Part shown: positions 1-7,996 of the stretch, piece by piece | How the letters are laid out: each line of letters opens with the position of its first letter | Numbering within the stretch: the stretch's first letter is position 1 | Assembly (NCBI GenBank): GCA_021808665.1 | Contig: JAKBBA010000061.1 | Coordinates: forward strand, 1-19,550 | DNA from: Actinomycetes bacterium | GTDB lineage: Bacteria > Actinomycetota > Acidimicrobiia > Acidimicrobiales > Palsa-688 | Direction: 5' to 3' | DNA length: 19,550 nt | The notes under the pieces: generated by a model | The model's input: only the letters and a program-made list of their open reading frames with translations | Told to the model about the DNA's origin: nothing | The model's database searches: none | Position numbers and translations under genes: made by a program

Positions 1-1476
1 CCGTGGATTCCAAAAACGTTCAGCGTCTGGGTGACCAAGAAGAAGACAACCGAGTGGGTGGAGGACCGCACGACGAACACTCGTCGGCGTCGCTCGGTCT
101 ACTGCTGGGACGTTGGAGGCCGGGCCGACGGAGTCCAGTGGCTGAAGCGTTTCCCCAAGGCTGGATTCGCCCAGGCATGGAAGGAGCAGCTCGAACGTGA
201 CTTCACCGCAGGGCTGCCCTTCGACTTGCTCGCCCGACGCTTCGTAGAACCCGTCCGACCCGAGGGCCCCAAGATGCCCACGGTGTTCGAGCTGACCGAA
301 ACCTACTACCGTGCGCATCCCGACTGGGAACCCAAGACCAAGGTGCTCGCCGCCATGTCGTTCGGCCGGGCGCAGCGATGGCTACTCAAGCCGGGCGCCG
401 CGCCCGAGGGAGCCGACTTGGTGGCGGTAGGCGACTACCTCGCGCACGCCTCGTTCCTACCCGAGCACCTGCTCCACCGGACAACCGAGCGCCAAGCTGC
501 GGGCCGGGACTGGCTGATGAGGCACTCGGCGCCGGCCGACTCGCTCACTACCCGAGATGTGGAGGCCTTCGTCGCCCGATTCGAGTTCAGCCAGCGAGAC
601 CCCACCAAGAGGGTAAGCGCCGCGACGCTGACCCGGTTCCTGCAGCCCCTCAAGGCGTGCTGGAACTGGGCGTTGACCCGCGACGACATTCCTATCGAGC
701 GCAGCCCTTGGGTGACCGTCAAGCCGCGCCGGAAAGTCAAGGGGAAGGCCACGATGCTCACCGGCCGCTCAGCCGTCGCCGTCGACGAGGACCTGGTGAT
801 AGGCGTACCAGAAGCACTGACGCTCGCCCAGGCGTGCGCCGAGAAAGGGTCATGGGGCCCCGTCGTCGAATGCTTCATCCTCGTAATGGCTCTATGCGGC
901 CTGAGACCAGGCGAAGCCGCCGGTCTCCTCTGGGAGGACTTGGAACTTCCCTCTAACCGCGGCTCGGGCTGGGTCACGGTCCGTCGAACCCACCGCCCCG
1001 TGGCAGCTCGATGGCTCGACCTCGGCGAGGACCCCGACTGGGGACCGCTCAAAGATCGCGACCTGGCCGACACGCGCCGAGCTCCCGTCCACCCGATCCT
1101 CGTCGCCAAGCTATTCACCCACCACAGCGACTACGGCGAAGGGCCCGACGGCCTGGTCTTTCACCGAAACGGCAAGCCCTTCGACCCCGACATGTTCAAC
1201 CGCAACGTCTGGCATCCAGGCCGCGCCGCCCTATGGCCTCTACGAAGTGACCTCGCCGCCGAAGATCCCCGCCAACCGAAGCTCGCCAACCTTCGCCGCC
1301 ACGACCTCCGCCACGCAGCCTGCTCCTGGTGGCTTCGCGAAGGTGTCGACGCCGTCGTCTGCCAGCGCTGGTCCGGGCACAAAACGCTCTCGGTCTTCCT
1401 CGACATTTACCAAGGTGTAGCACCCGGCCGCGAAAGCGAAGGGGTAGCCCGACTAACAGCCAGCCTCACCAACTGA
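1..1476 (+). CDS. Tyrosine recombinase / phage-type integrase, 5' end probably outside the window
   Basis: Site-specific DNA recombinase that cuts and rejoins DNA through a catalytic tyrosine, most likely the integrase of a genomic island or prophage. Counting from the first internal GTG at base 31, the catalytic residues are visible: the first Arg in CGLRPGEAAGLLW (about R292), the HxxR box HDLRH (H424, R427), the SGHKT His (H450) and the nucleophile in DIYQG (Y460). An N-terminal arm-binding region and a SAM-like core-binding region (about residues 80-260) precede the catalytic domain. The frame is open back to base 1 and the upstream residues (PWIPKTFSVWV) look like normal protein, so the true start is probably left of the window; GTG at 31 is the only start seen inside and has no clear Shine-Dalgarno. 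It converges on the BREX operon. The family assignment is firm; the island's att sites are not identified. Confidence 0.93.
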   Translation, partial: PWIPKTFSVWVTKKKTTEWVEDRTTNTRRRRSVYCWDVGGRADGVQWLKRFPKAGFAQAWKEQLERDFTAGLPFDLLARRFVEPVRPEGPKMPTVFELTETYYRAHPDWEPKTKVLAAMSFGRAQRWLLKPGAAPEGADLVAVGDYLAHASFLPEHLLHRTTERQAAGRDWLMRHSAPADSLTTRDVEAFVARFEFSQRDPTKRVSAATLTRFLQPLKACWNWALTRDDIPIERSPWVTVKPRRKVKGKATMLTGRSAVAVDEDLVIGVPEALTLAQACAEKGSWGPVVECFILVMALCGLRPGEAAGLLWEDLELPSNRGSGWVTVRRTHRPVAARWLDLGEDPDWGPLKDRDLADTRRAPVHPILVAKLFTHHSDYGEGPDGLVFHRNGKPFDPDMFNRNVWHPGRAALWPLRSDLAAEDPRQPKLANLRRHDLRHAACSWWLREGVDAVVCQRWSGHKTLSVFLDIYQGVAPGRESEGVARLTASLTN

Positions 1477-1620
1477 ACCTGCATCGAGGTCGGCTCGCCT
1501 TATCGTCGAATCCAGAGAATCTTCGGAGTCGGACCGAATCCCGGGCGAGTCGAACGCAAAGGATGCCAGGGATGGGTTTCCGACCGCGAAATGGGTTTGG
1601 CGGTACTGTCGAGAGTAATA
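1477..1620. other. Convergent intergenic gap between integrase and BREX operon
   Basis: About 144 bp separate two converging genes. I see no tRNA, no small ORF worth calling and no hairpin followed by a T-run, so termination for either gene is not explained by an intrinsic terminator. It does contain the 8-bp direct repeat ATGGGTTT at 1572-1579 and 1591-1598 (period 19). It also contains a loose inverted pair GGCTCGCC (1491-1498) / GGCGAGTC (around 1544-1551) with a loop of about 45 bases. These could be integrase arm sites or chance. Confidence 0.4.
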
Positions 1621-3672
1621 TCACTTGAACCGCCATCGGATGTACTCAATAGCGTCGGCAATCGCGAACTGACGGGTTGAGTTCCCCATGCGGACGAAGA
1701 AGAGCTGATTGTCCTTCCACTGGACGTAGACGGGCGCGTCACCTGGCGGCGCATCGACGCGACAGAGGTGCCGGCCCTCGTGCTCGTCGAACGTTATTTC
1801 GATGCCGGCGGCAGCAACCTTGCCCAGCGACTTGTCGAGCATGGTCATAAGGGTGTTCTCGAAGCCATCTAGCCCGCGATTGCCGCAGAGTTTGACGTCG
1901 TCCTCGAGGCCTCGGACCTTGTCGGGGCCACGCATGTGGGCGTCGTCAAGCACGCCGATGAGCAAGGTCCCGCCCCGTCGGCCGTTCATGAATCCGGCCA
2001 CCGACTTCATCACCTCGAGTTCGAGGGCATCGTCACGCTTCGCCGTGTGCAGGTTGTGGCGGAAGGTCGCTTTGAATTCGAGTGTCCCGCTCTCACCACG
2101 CTCGAGCAGCTCCTCGGTCGTAGCGGTGAGGGCGGACGGTCCCTCGGGCTCCACTTCCTCTGCGGTGAGCTGACCGAACGCGCTCTCACTCTCGACCGGC
2201 TTCTGCTCGAACACCGACACGGAATGTTCGATGCCAGTATCACGCTCGATGTATGTGAAATCCGTCTTCAAGAACTCATAGGGGGCGAGCTTCTTCAGCT
2301 GCTCCTTGACCCGGCGTCGGCCTTCGAGCGCGAACTCGAGGTACTCGCGCAGCTCCGAGCGCGTCCACTGACCGTGAGGGTGGAGAATCTTCAGAAAGCC
2401 GGAGACCGTCTTTCGGACTGCCTTCTCGTCTCTGGCGGAGAGGTGCGCTCCGAGAGCGAACTCCTCATCGAGTGCAGTCACGTAGGAACGCTTGCGAAGC
2501 TGCCTAACCCCTTCGGCGAAGTAGTCGGAGACGAAACCGTAGTGGTCGGTGAATAGACGCCGCTCCATCGTCGGCGTTTCCCAACCTGGAAGGTAGAAGT
2601 GCATGCGATCAAGGAACGCTGTGTCGATCATGGCCCTCGGCAAGTCCGAGAACAGGTGGCCCGTCCGCAATAGGTCCTCCGTCGAGGCGGACGTGTTACC
2701 GATGAAGACAGTCGACGCCTCTGCTGGAATCTCCTCGCGGCCACGAGCAAACGAACCAGACTCCATGTAGTCCTTCAACATCTGCACGACCGTGCTATCC
2801 GACAACTCAAGTGCAGCTACCTCGTCGAAGGCCACCGCATCCCAGTGGCCGAGCAGACCGACGCGACTCGTCCCCAGATGTACGAACAACTGCGGAACCG
2901 TGATCTTTCCGCCTGAAATCAGGATCGCGTTCGGCGATGACTCCCGGTAAACGAAGGACTTCCCGGTGCCGCGTGGTCCGAGTTCAATCAGGTTGTAGTT
3001 ACGCTCGACCATCGGAATGAGTCGAGTCACGACCAGCAATTTGGCTCGAACGTCAAGGTCGGTTGGTTCGATGCCCACGGTCCGGACAACGAGATCCAGC
3101 CAGTCGTCCCTCGTCAACTGCTCACGGCCCCTGGCGTACTCCTCCAGGTCGAAGGCCGCGATCTGGATGGGCTTAAGGCCTTGGATATAGATTGGCCGTT
3201 TCGTCGACTCCTCTTCGTCGGCCGAGTAGACCAGTTCGACCTGACACCAGACACCACCACCAAGGAGTCGGTCGTACCGGTACACGAAATCCTCGGGAAC
3301 GTGGACGAACTTCGATCCGAAGTTGGCGAGCGTGGCCCAGTACTTGTCCTCGCTTTCGACGAGGCGCACGTCAACCTTGTCGATAATCCGGTGCTTTCCC
3401 CGCCGCTTGAGTTCGGCCTTGGCACGCTCGGACTCGTCCGGTCGGATGAAGTTCTCGCGAAGGATCTGATCGACGACGCCCAGGCCGACTTCGACAGCGG
3501 CCGGGTCGTCGGAGGCGCAGTACTTCCCGAGGAGGAACTCCAGCACATATACGGGAACGTTCGCGCCGACTTTGACCTGGCGAACAAGATCCTTGCGGAC
3601 CACGCGGCCTGCAAAGACATCGTTGACGAGACGATCAAGGTGATCGGAGGGGTGCAGTTCATGGTCAGGCAT
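1621..3672 (-). CDS. brxL: BrxL-like AAA+ ATPase with AlbA_2-type C-terminal domain in place of the Lon-like domain
   Basis: AAA+ ATPase of the BREX effector family BrxL, 683 aa from the chosen start. Visible parts: a BrxL N-terminal region (about 1-200), Walker A GPRGTGKS (232-239), Walker B VAFDE (280-284), sensor-1 Asn in VFIGN (N326), an arginine-finger candidate in LDRMHF (R356), and the family-typical stretch EGRRRVKEQLKKLAPYEF (about 450-467). From about 520 to the end the protein instead reads as an AlbA_2/Schlafen-type domain: SGTLEFKAT (528-536), a helix ending VAGFMN, GGTLLIGVLDD (567-577), then FFVRMGNSTR and AIEYI. An in-frame ATG 177 bases upstream lies inside the preceding gene and yields non-family sequence. 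ATG 3672 is preferred because it sits in an 8-bp overlap (ATGCCTGA) with that gene and has an upstream GAGGTGG. It is the last gene of the operon. The ATPase part is a confident call; the domain swap rests on motif reading. Confidence 0.87.
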   Translation of the reverse strand: MPDHELHPSDHLDRLVNDVFAGRVVRKDLVRQVKVGANVPVYVLEFLLGKYCASDDPAAVEVGLGVVDQILRENFIRPDESERAKAELKRRGKHRIIDKVDVRLVESEDKYWATLANFGSKFVHVPEDFVYRYDRLLGGGVWCQVELVYSADEEESTKRPIYIQGLKPIQIAAFDLEEYARGREQLTRDDWLDLVVRTVGIEPTDLDVRAKLLVVTRLIPMVERNYNLIELGPRGTGKSFVYRESSPNAILISGGKITVPQLFVHLGTSRVGLLGHWDAVAFDEVAALELSDSTVVQMLKDYMESGSFARGREEIPAEASTVFIGNTSASTEDLLRTGHLFSDLPRAMIDTAFLDRMHFYLPGWETPTMERRLFTDHYGFVSDYFAEGVRQLRKRSYVTALDEEFALGAHLSARDEKAVRKTVSGFLKILHPHGQWTRSELREYLEFALEGRRRVKEQLKKLAPYEFLKTDFTYIERDTGIEHSVSVFEQKPVESESAFGQLTAEEVEPEGPSALTATTEELLERGESGTLEFKATFRHNLHTAKRDDALELEVMKSVAGFMNGRRGGTLLIGVLDDAHMRGPDKVRGLEDDVKLCGNRGLDGFENTLMTMLDKSLGKVAAAGIEITFDEHEGRHLCRVDAPPGDAPVYVQWKDNQLFFVRMGNSTRQFAIADAIEYIRWRFK

Positions 3673-4342
3673 GGGGGACGACCACCTCTGGTGGAGGATA
3701 GACAGCGCCTGGGACACCCAAGTTGTCCGATAGGAAGTTGAGGGCGCTGACGAGCCGTCGATATGACGACAGCGCGGTCTGCTCCATGACGTCGAAGTCC
3801 AGAAGGCGAGTGAGCGATGCTTGAAAGAGCGTGGGTTTGTAGCCGTCAATCAGGTAGGTCCGGACCCACCCCTTGGCGTCTCGGGGGTATTCCGGATCGG
3901 GATGGGCAACCGCATCAGTCGGGATGGTCGCGACCGTCTGTCCCCGGCGGTCGCCAACTTTCCGACCCGCCATCCCGCCAGCCCCCGCGAGGAAGAGCGT
4001 CTCATACTCCTTGTAGAAAAGTACGACCGCAGTGGGGAAAGGAAGCGCGAGCTCCCGGACCCACTCGGCAATCGCGGGTGCGCCGAACTTGGGGCAGTCG
4101 GCGTGCGGAAGGTCGTCGTTATCCGCATCGCGCGTCAGCAGGAGGGCTTGGCAGAGTCCGTGGCCGCGTATCTGCTCACATGTCTCACGTACCTGCGTCT
4201 CGGTCACGAGCGACTTCTTCCAGTTGCCGCTCCTGGGGATGAAGGGAAGAGACGCTAGACCGAGGTGGTCGCGGAGGCGGTTCACTAGATCTGGCAACGC
4301 TTCCTCCTCGCCCTCACCCTCGCGAACAACGAACAGCCCCAT
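3665..4342 (-). CDS. DUF4276 family protein, TOPRIM-like, partner of the upstream ATPase
   Basis: 225-aa protein with the hallmarks of DUF4276: an N-terminal strand followed by an acidic turn and helix (REGEGEEEALPDLVNRL, residues 7-23), a strand ending in an aspartate cluster (LLLTRDADNDD, D72 and D74), and the KEYETLFLA segment (E112, E114) corresponding to the family's usual EFEAW-type motif. Together these acidic residues resemble a metal-binding TOPRIM site, so a nuclease-like or nucleic-acid-acting role is inferred. A longer frame begins at 4399 inside the ATPase gene. ATG 4342 is preferred because it lies one base after the ATPase stop and is preceded by AGGAG at 7-nt spacing. ATPase plus TOPRIM-like partner is the arrangement of OLD and PARIS (AriA/AriB) defence modules; this pair is analogous, not shown to be homologous to PARIS. 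The family call is good; the biochemical role is inferred. Confidence 0.8.
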   Translation of the reverse strand: MGLFVVREGEGEEEALPDLVNRLRDHLGLASLPFIPRSGNWKKSLVTETQVRETCEQIRGHGLCQALLLTRDADNDDLPHADCPKFGAPAIAEWVRELALPFPTAVVLFYKEYETLFLAGAGGMAGRKVGDRRGQTVATIPTDAVAHPDPEYPRDAKGWVRTYLIDGYKPTLFQASLTRLLDFDVMEQTALSSYRRLVSALNFLSDNLGVPGAVYPPPEVVVPHA

Positions 4343-4343
4343 C

Positions 4344-5507
4344 TCAGGACTCCTGGCCGATGAGGCCCTGAGACCGAAGGAGATCGCCCGGGGACGCAAG
4401 GCGCTGTTTGACGAGCGTCTTTTGGCCTTCGTCGAGGCGGGCTACGCGAGTCGTCCCATCGATGCGGTCGACAACACGGAGTTCATCCTCCGACACCAAG
4501 TCGAGGAGATCTGGGCTGTGGGTCGTGACGAGGACCCGAGACGACCGTGACGCCTCGCGCAGGAAGTCCATCAGAATCGGGATGACGCCGGCATGAACAG
4601 TCTGCTCTGGCTCCTCGACGCCGATCATCGTGAGCGGTGGCTCCTGGACGAGGGCCGTCAGAATCCCGGCGAGACGTAAGGTTCCGTCACTTTCCCGGGC
4701 GGCGTCGAACCATTGCGTCTTCCCATCGGCTCGTGCGTGGCCAAACTCGGCGACGAGGAAACCCGCACCAAGCCGCTGCGCCCGGAGGTTGACGATGTCA
4801 CCGGTAACTCGGTCGAGTGACAAACGGAGATCCCGAGCCGCTGGCGTGGCCATGACGCGCCGAACGATGCTCGGCCAGTTATCGCCGAACTTCGAAAGGT
4901 AGGCGCGCTGGCTCGGAGTATGCGGTCGCCGAAGAGTCTCGGGAAAGAGCGAGTACGTCTCTATACCGCGCAATGCGGCCACAATCGGAGCGAGCCGTTC
5001 ATCACCCCCGACCGCGAGCAATGTCAGGCTCCGTTTGTCTCGCACAGGTGCGTCGAGTCCCGACCAGGTGCTGGTCACCTTGCCGAGCCGACTCTTGGTC
5101 AGCGAGTTCGTGCGCTTGGAGTCCTTGTCGACAACTTCCAAGTTCTCCTGCCGTATCGAGTACTCGTCGGGACTCGCCTTCGACGCGCCCAACTCCACCA
5201 AGTAGTTCGCCGTCCACGTAGGTGCGTCAACTTCGAGGCGGACACTCATGGTCCCTCTAGGCCCGCCCACGTCGCGAAGCATCGAGTTGAACCCGTGACG
5301 TTCCTCAACTGCGCTTTCTAGTCCGTCGCTGAGCGCCTGAGCAATGAACCGGGGGGCATCGAGGAGGTTGGACTTGCCTGAACCGTTGATGCCGACAAGG
5401 ACAGTCAGCCGCTCGAACTCGATTGAGACGTTCTCACCGACGCTTCGATAGTTTGAAACCGTCATGCGGGTAAGCCGCTCTCGTTCGCTAGCCGGCCAGG
5501 TGCTCAC
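4344..5507 (-). CDS. AAA_21/OLD-type ABC-like ATPase
   Basis: 387-aa ABC-class ATPase of the AAA_21/AAA_15 (OLD-like, SMC/RecF-fold) group. It starts with a typical LTRMTVSNYRSVGENVSI strand, then Walker A GINGSGKS (about 39-46), a signature-like RESDGTLRLAG (about 271-281), Walker B LTMIGVEEPE (about 292-301) and the H-loop VTTHSPDLL (about 327-335). It has no fused TOPRIM domain; that role is apparently supplied by the next gene, which starts one base after its stop. A GTG at 5510 is also in frame. GTG 5507 is chosen because it gives the same 4-bp GTGA overlap seen at other junctions and has a GAGGAGG ribosome site just upstream. In this family such ATPases act as sensors or switches for a nuclease or toxin partner. 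That it serves defence here is inferred from its place inside the BREX operon. Confidence 0.87.
   Translation of the reverse strand: MSTWPASERERLTRMTVSNYRSVGENVSIEFERLTVLVGINGSGKSNLLDAPRFIAQALSDGLESAVEERHGFNSMLRDVGGPRGTMSVRLEVDAPTWTANYLVELGASKASPDEYSIRQENLEVVDKDSKRTNSLTKSRLGKVTSTWSGLDAPVRDKRSLTLLAVGGDERLAPIVAALRGIETYSLFPETLRRPHTPSQRAYLSKFGDNWPSIVRRVMATPAARDLRLSLDRVTGDIVNLRAQRLGAGFLVAEFGHARADGKTQWFDAARESDGTLRLAGILTALVQEPPLTMIGVEEPEQTVHAGVIPILMDFLREASRSSRVLVTTHSPDLLDLVSEDELRVVDRIDGTTRVARLDEGQKTLVKQRLASPGDLLRSQGLIGQES
4350..4354 (-). promoter_or_regulatory. Shine-Dalgarno deciding the DUF4276 start
   Basis: AGGAG on the minus strand, 7 nt upstream of ATG 4342 and just inside the end of the ATPase gene. 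It favours this start over the upstream in-frame ATG at 4399. Confidence 0.65.
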
Positions 5508-7996
5508 CACTCCTCCTCTGGCCGAAGGTCCTTCGCGACCGTCGCTCGAACGGTGGCAAGCCTACGACCGGTCGCCGCGTCGAGTACCGACACGTTGACA
5601 GCGGATCCCTTATCAAGATTCTGCGTCACCAGAAAGGTCAGGATCGCCTCCCGGCTCGGGTCGAGTTGCACGGTTCCAGCATGGGCATCGACCGACTCGC
5701 CGGGCACGAGCCGAGCAACCTGCCCACCGCCACTGTCCGCGGCCGTAATGCGTACCGCTACCTCCGACGCAAACAGCGATCCGCCAATGCCCACTCGGAT
5801 TGAAAAGGCCTCGGCGGAGATTCTTCCGCCCGGCACGGATACTGTCACGCTCATGTAATCTGTTTGTACCGGTTCAGGCGCGGCGATCTGCAGCACTACC
5901 ACTGGAACGAGGGCCTCCTGCGGGCTGATGCCGCCGTGGAAGAAGCCGGCACCGGAGCCACCGAATACGGTCATCCCGTTAGGCACGACGATGCTCTCCG
6001 CGCTATGAATCGAGAAGTCCGCCAGCGGCAGCATGGTGCATCCTTGAGGGACTGTGGTTGGGGTACCGATCCAAGCTCTGCCGTGCTCCATTACGCCCCG
6101 TCCCGTAGGTGCCGGGCGGGTTCGGGAGGGATCGAGTGGTCGACCAAGCGCAATGAAACCGTGGTCGGCGGTGACCACGACCTTCGTTATCCCTGCGCCG
6201 GCGAAGCGTGTGACGAGGATCGCCAGGGCCTCGACCGCCGCGTCAATCTGCGACCAACGAACGGAAGCAAGCCCGGCCTCGCCCGCTGCGTCGATCTCCT
6301 GGGCACGAACCACCACTAAATCGGCTTCGCCCACCCGATCGGCGAGCACGTCGTCGCCGAGGCTCGACCACTCGCTCAGAGAATGGTCCTCGACTCGACC
6401 CGCGGCTGCTCGGTAGGCATCGGTCCGATCGGCTACCGTGCGAACGGGGGCGTTGTCAATTTCCACCATGATTTGGTCGGAGTCCAACCGGAGGCTGATC
6501 CCCTCTTTCCCAGACTCAGGGAGCAGATTGGCCATGCCCACACGTGTGATCGTGGGAATGCCTGCTACTGCAATGTCGACCCGTCGTGTCGGCGCTACCA
6601 ACCGCACCAGTTCAGCGAACCGGTGGCCTATCTCCAGCCGCATCGCATCGGCGATGATGAACACGACGCGCTCTCCACCAGCGACGTACCGGGCGTAGAC
6701 GTCGGACTGCCGCGGAAGGCCGGTCTCGGCGTCGGCGGTCGCGGCAGCATTGGTGACCGTCAAAAGCGTGTCGAGCCAGTTGACGTACGCCTCGCGCGCG
6801 GCGGTGTATGCCTTGTCGAGGCCCGAACGAGCAAGCCCGTAGCGCGAGCCTTCCATCAGACGCTGCGCCCGATCCACTTCCCATGCACCGTCGGCGTACC
6901 ACGCGAATACTTCGCCGAGGGACGTAGCCCTTGGAGGCGGATGGGCTTCGACAGCGAGTCGCACACGGGCTACTGACCGAATCGCCTCAAGGTCCGAGAG
7001 GGCCCGCCGCGACCAGTCGTTGCGCCACTGGAGCCATCGGCTGGACTTGATCCGTCGGGTCACGATCGTTCGGGCCACGGCCGGGTCGTCGACGAGCCGC
7101 TGGGCCGCCTCGTTGAAAGCGAGATCATCGAAGCAGCGGGCAACGTCGCACTCCACAAGGCGGTCGTCCCAGGCGAGCTCGGAGACCCGCAGCGCGGCAG
7201 AGGCCCGAGCGGTGAGGTCCCCCCAAGCGGCGAGTGTTGCTGGCCTTGCGAGTCGGTCGACTAGATCGGACAAATACCTACGCTGCAACGTTGTCGGCGG
7301 CTGCCAGGCGGCACTCATCTCAGCGGCGGTGTCATCACCAATCAGTCGAGCTACCTCGCTTAGTACGACGTGCTGGGCGACTGCCGACCGCAGGGCACAG
7401 ACATCCTCAACCGAGACCGGAGCAGCTCCGAGGTGAGCGCGACAAAGGTCAACGAGCGCCGCAAATGCGTGCTCGTCCACCTGGACCTGATCAGGCAACT
7501 TCCCGACCAGGAGCTCGGCGAGGGCTCCCTCCGCGTCGTGCGCGCCCGTGGCCGCGACCAGCTGCGGGCTGAGATCGGCGCTGCCAGCGAGAGCATCTTC
7601 GGCGGCGAGCAGGGTGGGGCACCTCTCCGTCAGCTCGGTTAGTCTCGACGCACCGACCTCTCCAGCGAGAGCATCCCGGATCAGCGTCGAGAGGAGGCGT
7701 TTGTAGCTTCCCGACGCCTGCCGGACCTCCTCAAGTGGATCCGCCGGCAGCGGAGCGGTTGGGACATAGACAACGATTCGGGGGGGCGCCGGGGCCGAGA
7801 ACGCATCCTCAATCCGTCGGCGGAGGTCCCACCATGAGCCTGTGTACTTCTCAAAGCGCCATCCTTCCGGAATCACCGATTCGACGACTCCTTCGTACTG
7901 CCCCATGGGGTCGTCCCAAACAACAAGGTGATGTCGGGCACACTTCTCGGCGAGCTGCGTTGCGAGCGCCCGGCGGAGGGTTCCCTCCCCGGTCAC
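5504..7996 (-). CDS. pglZ: BREX alkaline-phosphatase-like protein PglZ
   Basis: 830-aa PglZ, one of the near-universal BREX core proteins, with an alkaline-phosphatase-superfamily metal-binding domain. Numbered from the chosen start, visible motifs are VVFIIADAMRLEIG (Asp about 450), the nucleophile region AGIPTITRVGMANLLP (Thr about 484) and VVVTADHGFIALGR (about 606-619, the His/Asp metal ligands). An N-terminal Rossmann-like part begins HHLVVWDDPMGQYEG, and a beta-rich C-terminal tail of about 120 residues follows the phosphatase domain. A TTG 33 bases further upstream is in frame, but GTG 7996 gives a GTGA overlap with pglX and has GGGAG 5 nt upstream, so it is preferred. In studied BREX systems PglZ is required for defence and works with the other core proteins; its enzymatic target is not settled. 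Confidence 0.93.
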   Translation of the reverse strand: MTGEGTLRRALATQLAEKCARHHLVVWDDPMGQYEGVVESVIPEGWRFEKYTGSWWDLRRRIEDAFSAPAPPRIVVYVPTAPLPADPLEEVRQASGSYKRLLSTLIRDALAGEVGASRLTELTERCPTLLAAEDALAGSADLSPQLVAATGAHDAEGALAELLVGKLPDQVQVDEHAFAALVDLCRAHLGAAPVSVEDVCALRSAVAQHVVLSEVARLIGDDTAAEMSAAWQPPTTLQRRYLSDLVDRLARPATLAAWGDLTARASAALRVSELAWDDRLVECDVARCFDDLAFNEAAQRLVDDPAVARTIVTRRIKSSRWLQWRNDWSRRALSDLEAIRSVARVRLAVEAHPPPRATSLGEVFAWYADGAWEVDRAQRLMEGSRYGLARSGLDKAYTAAREAYVNWLDTLLTVTNAAATADAETGLPRQSDVYARYVAGGERVVFIIADAMRLEIGHRFAELVRLVAPTRRVDIAVAGIPTITRVGMANLLPESGKEGISLRLDSDQIMVEIDNAPVRTVADRTDAYRAAAGRVEDHSLSEWSSLGDDVLADRVGEADLVVVRAQEIDAAGEAGLASVRWSQIDAAVEALAILVTRFAGAGITKVVVTADHGFIALGRPLDPSRTRPAPTGRGVMEHGRAWIGTPTTVPQGCTMLPLADFSIHSAESIVVPNGMTVFGGSGAGFFHGGISPQEALVPVVVLQIAAPEPVQTDYMSVTVSVPGGRISAEAFSIRVGIGGSLFASEVAVRITAADSGGGQVARLVPGESVDAHAGTVQLDPSREAILTFLVTQNLDKGSAVNVSVLDAATGRRLATVRATVAKDLRPEEEW

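Noticed and set aside
435..1118. 227-aa minus-strand ORF opposite the integrase
   Set aside because: Antisense shadow; the plus-strand frame carries the complete recombinase catalytic set.
1936..2556. 206-aa plus-strand ORF antisense to brxL
   Set aside because: Lies wholly opposite the BrxL/AlbA_2 coding frame, and its composition mirrors that gene codon for codon.
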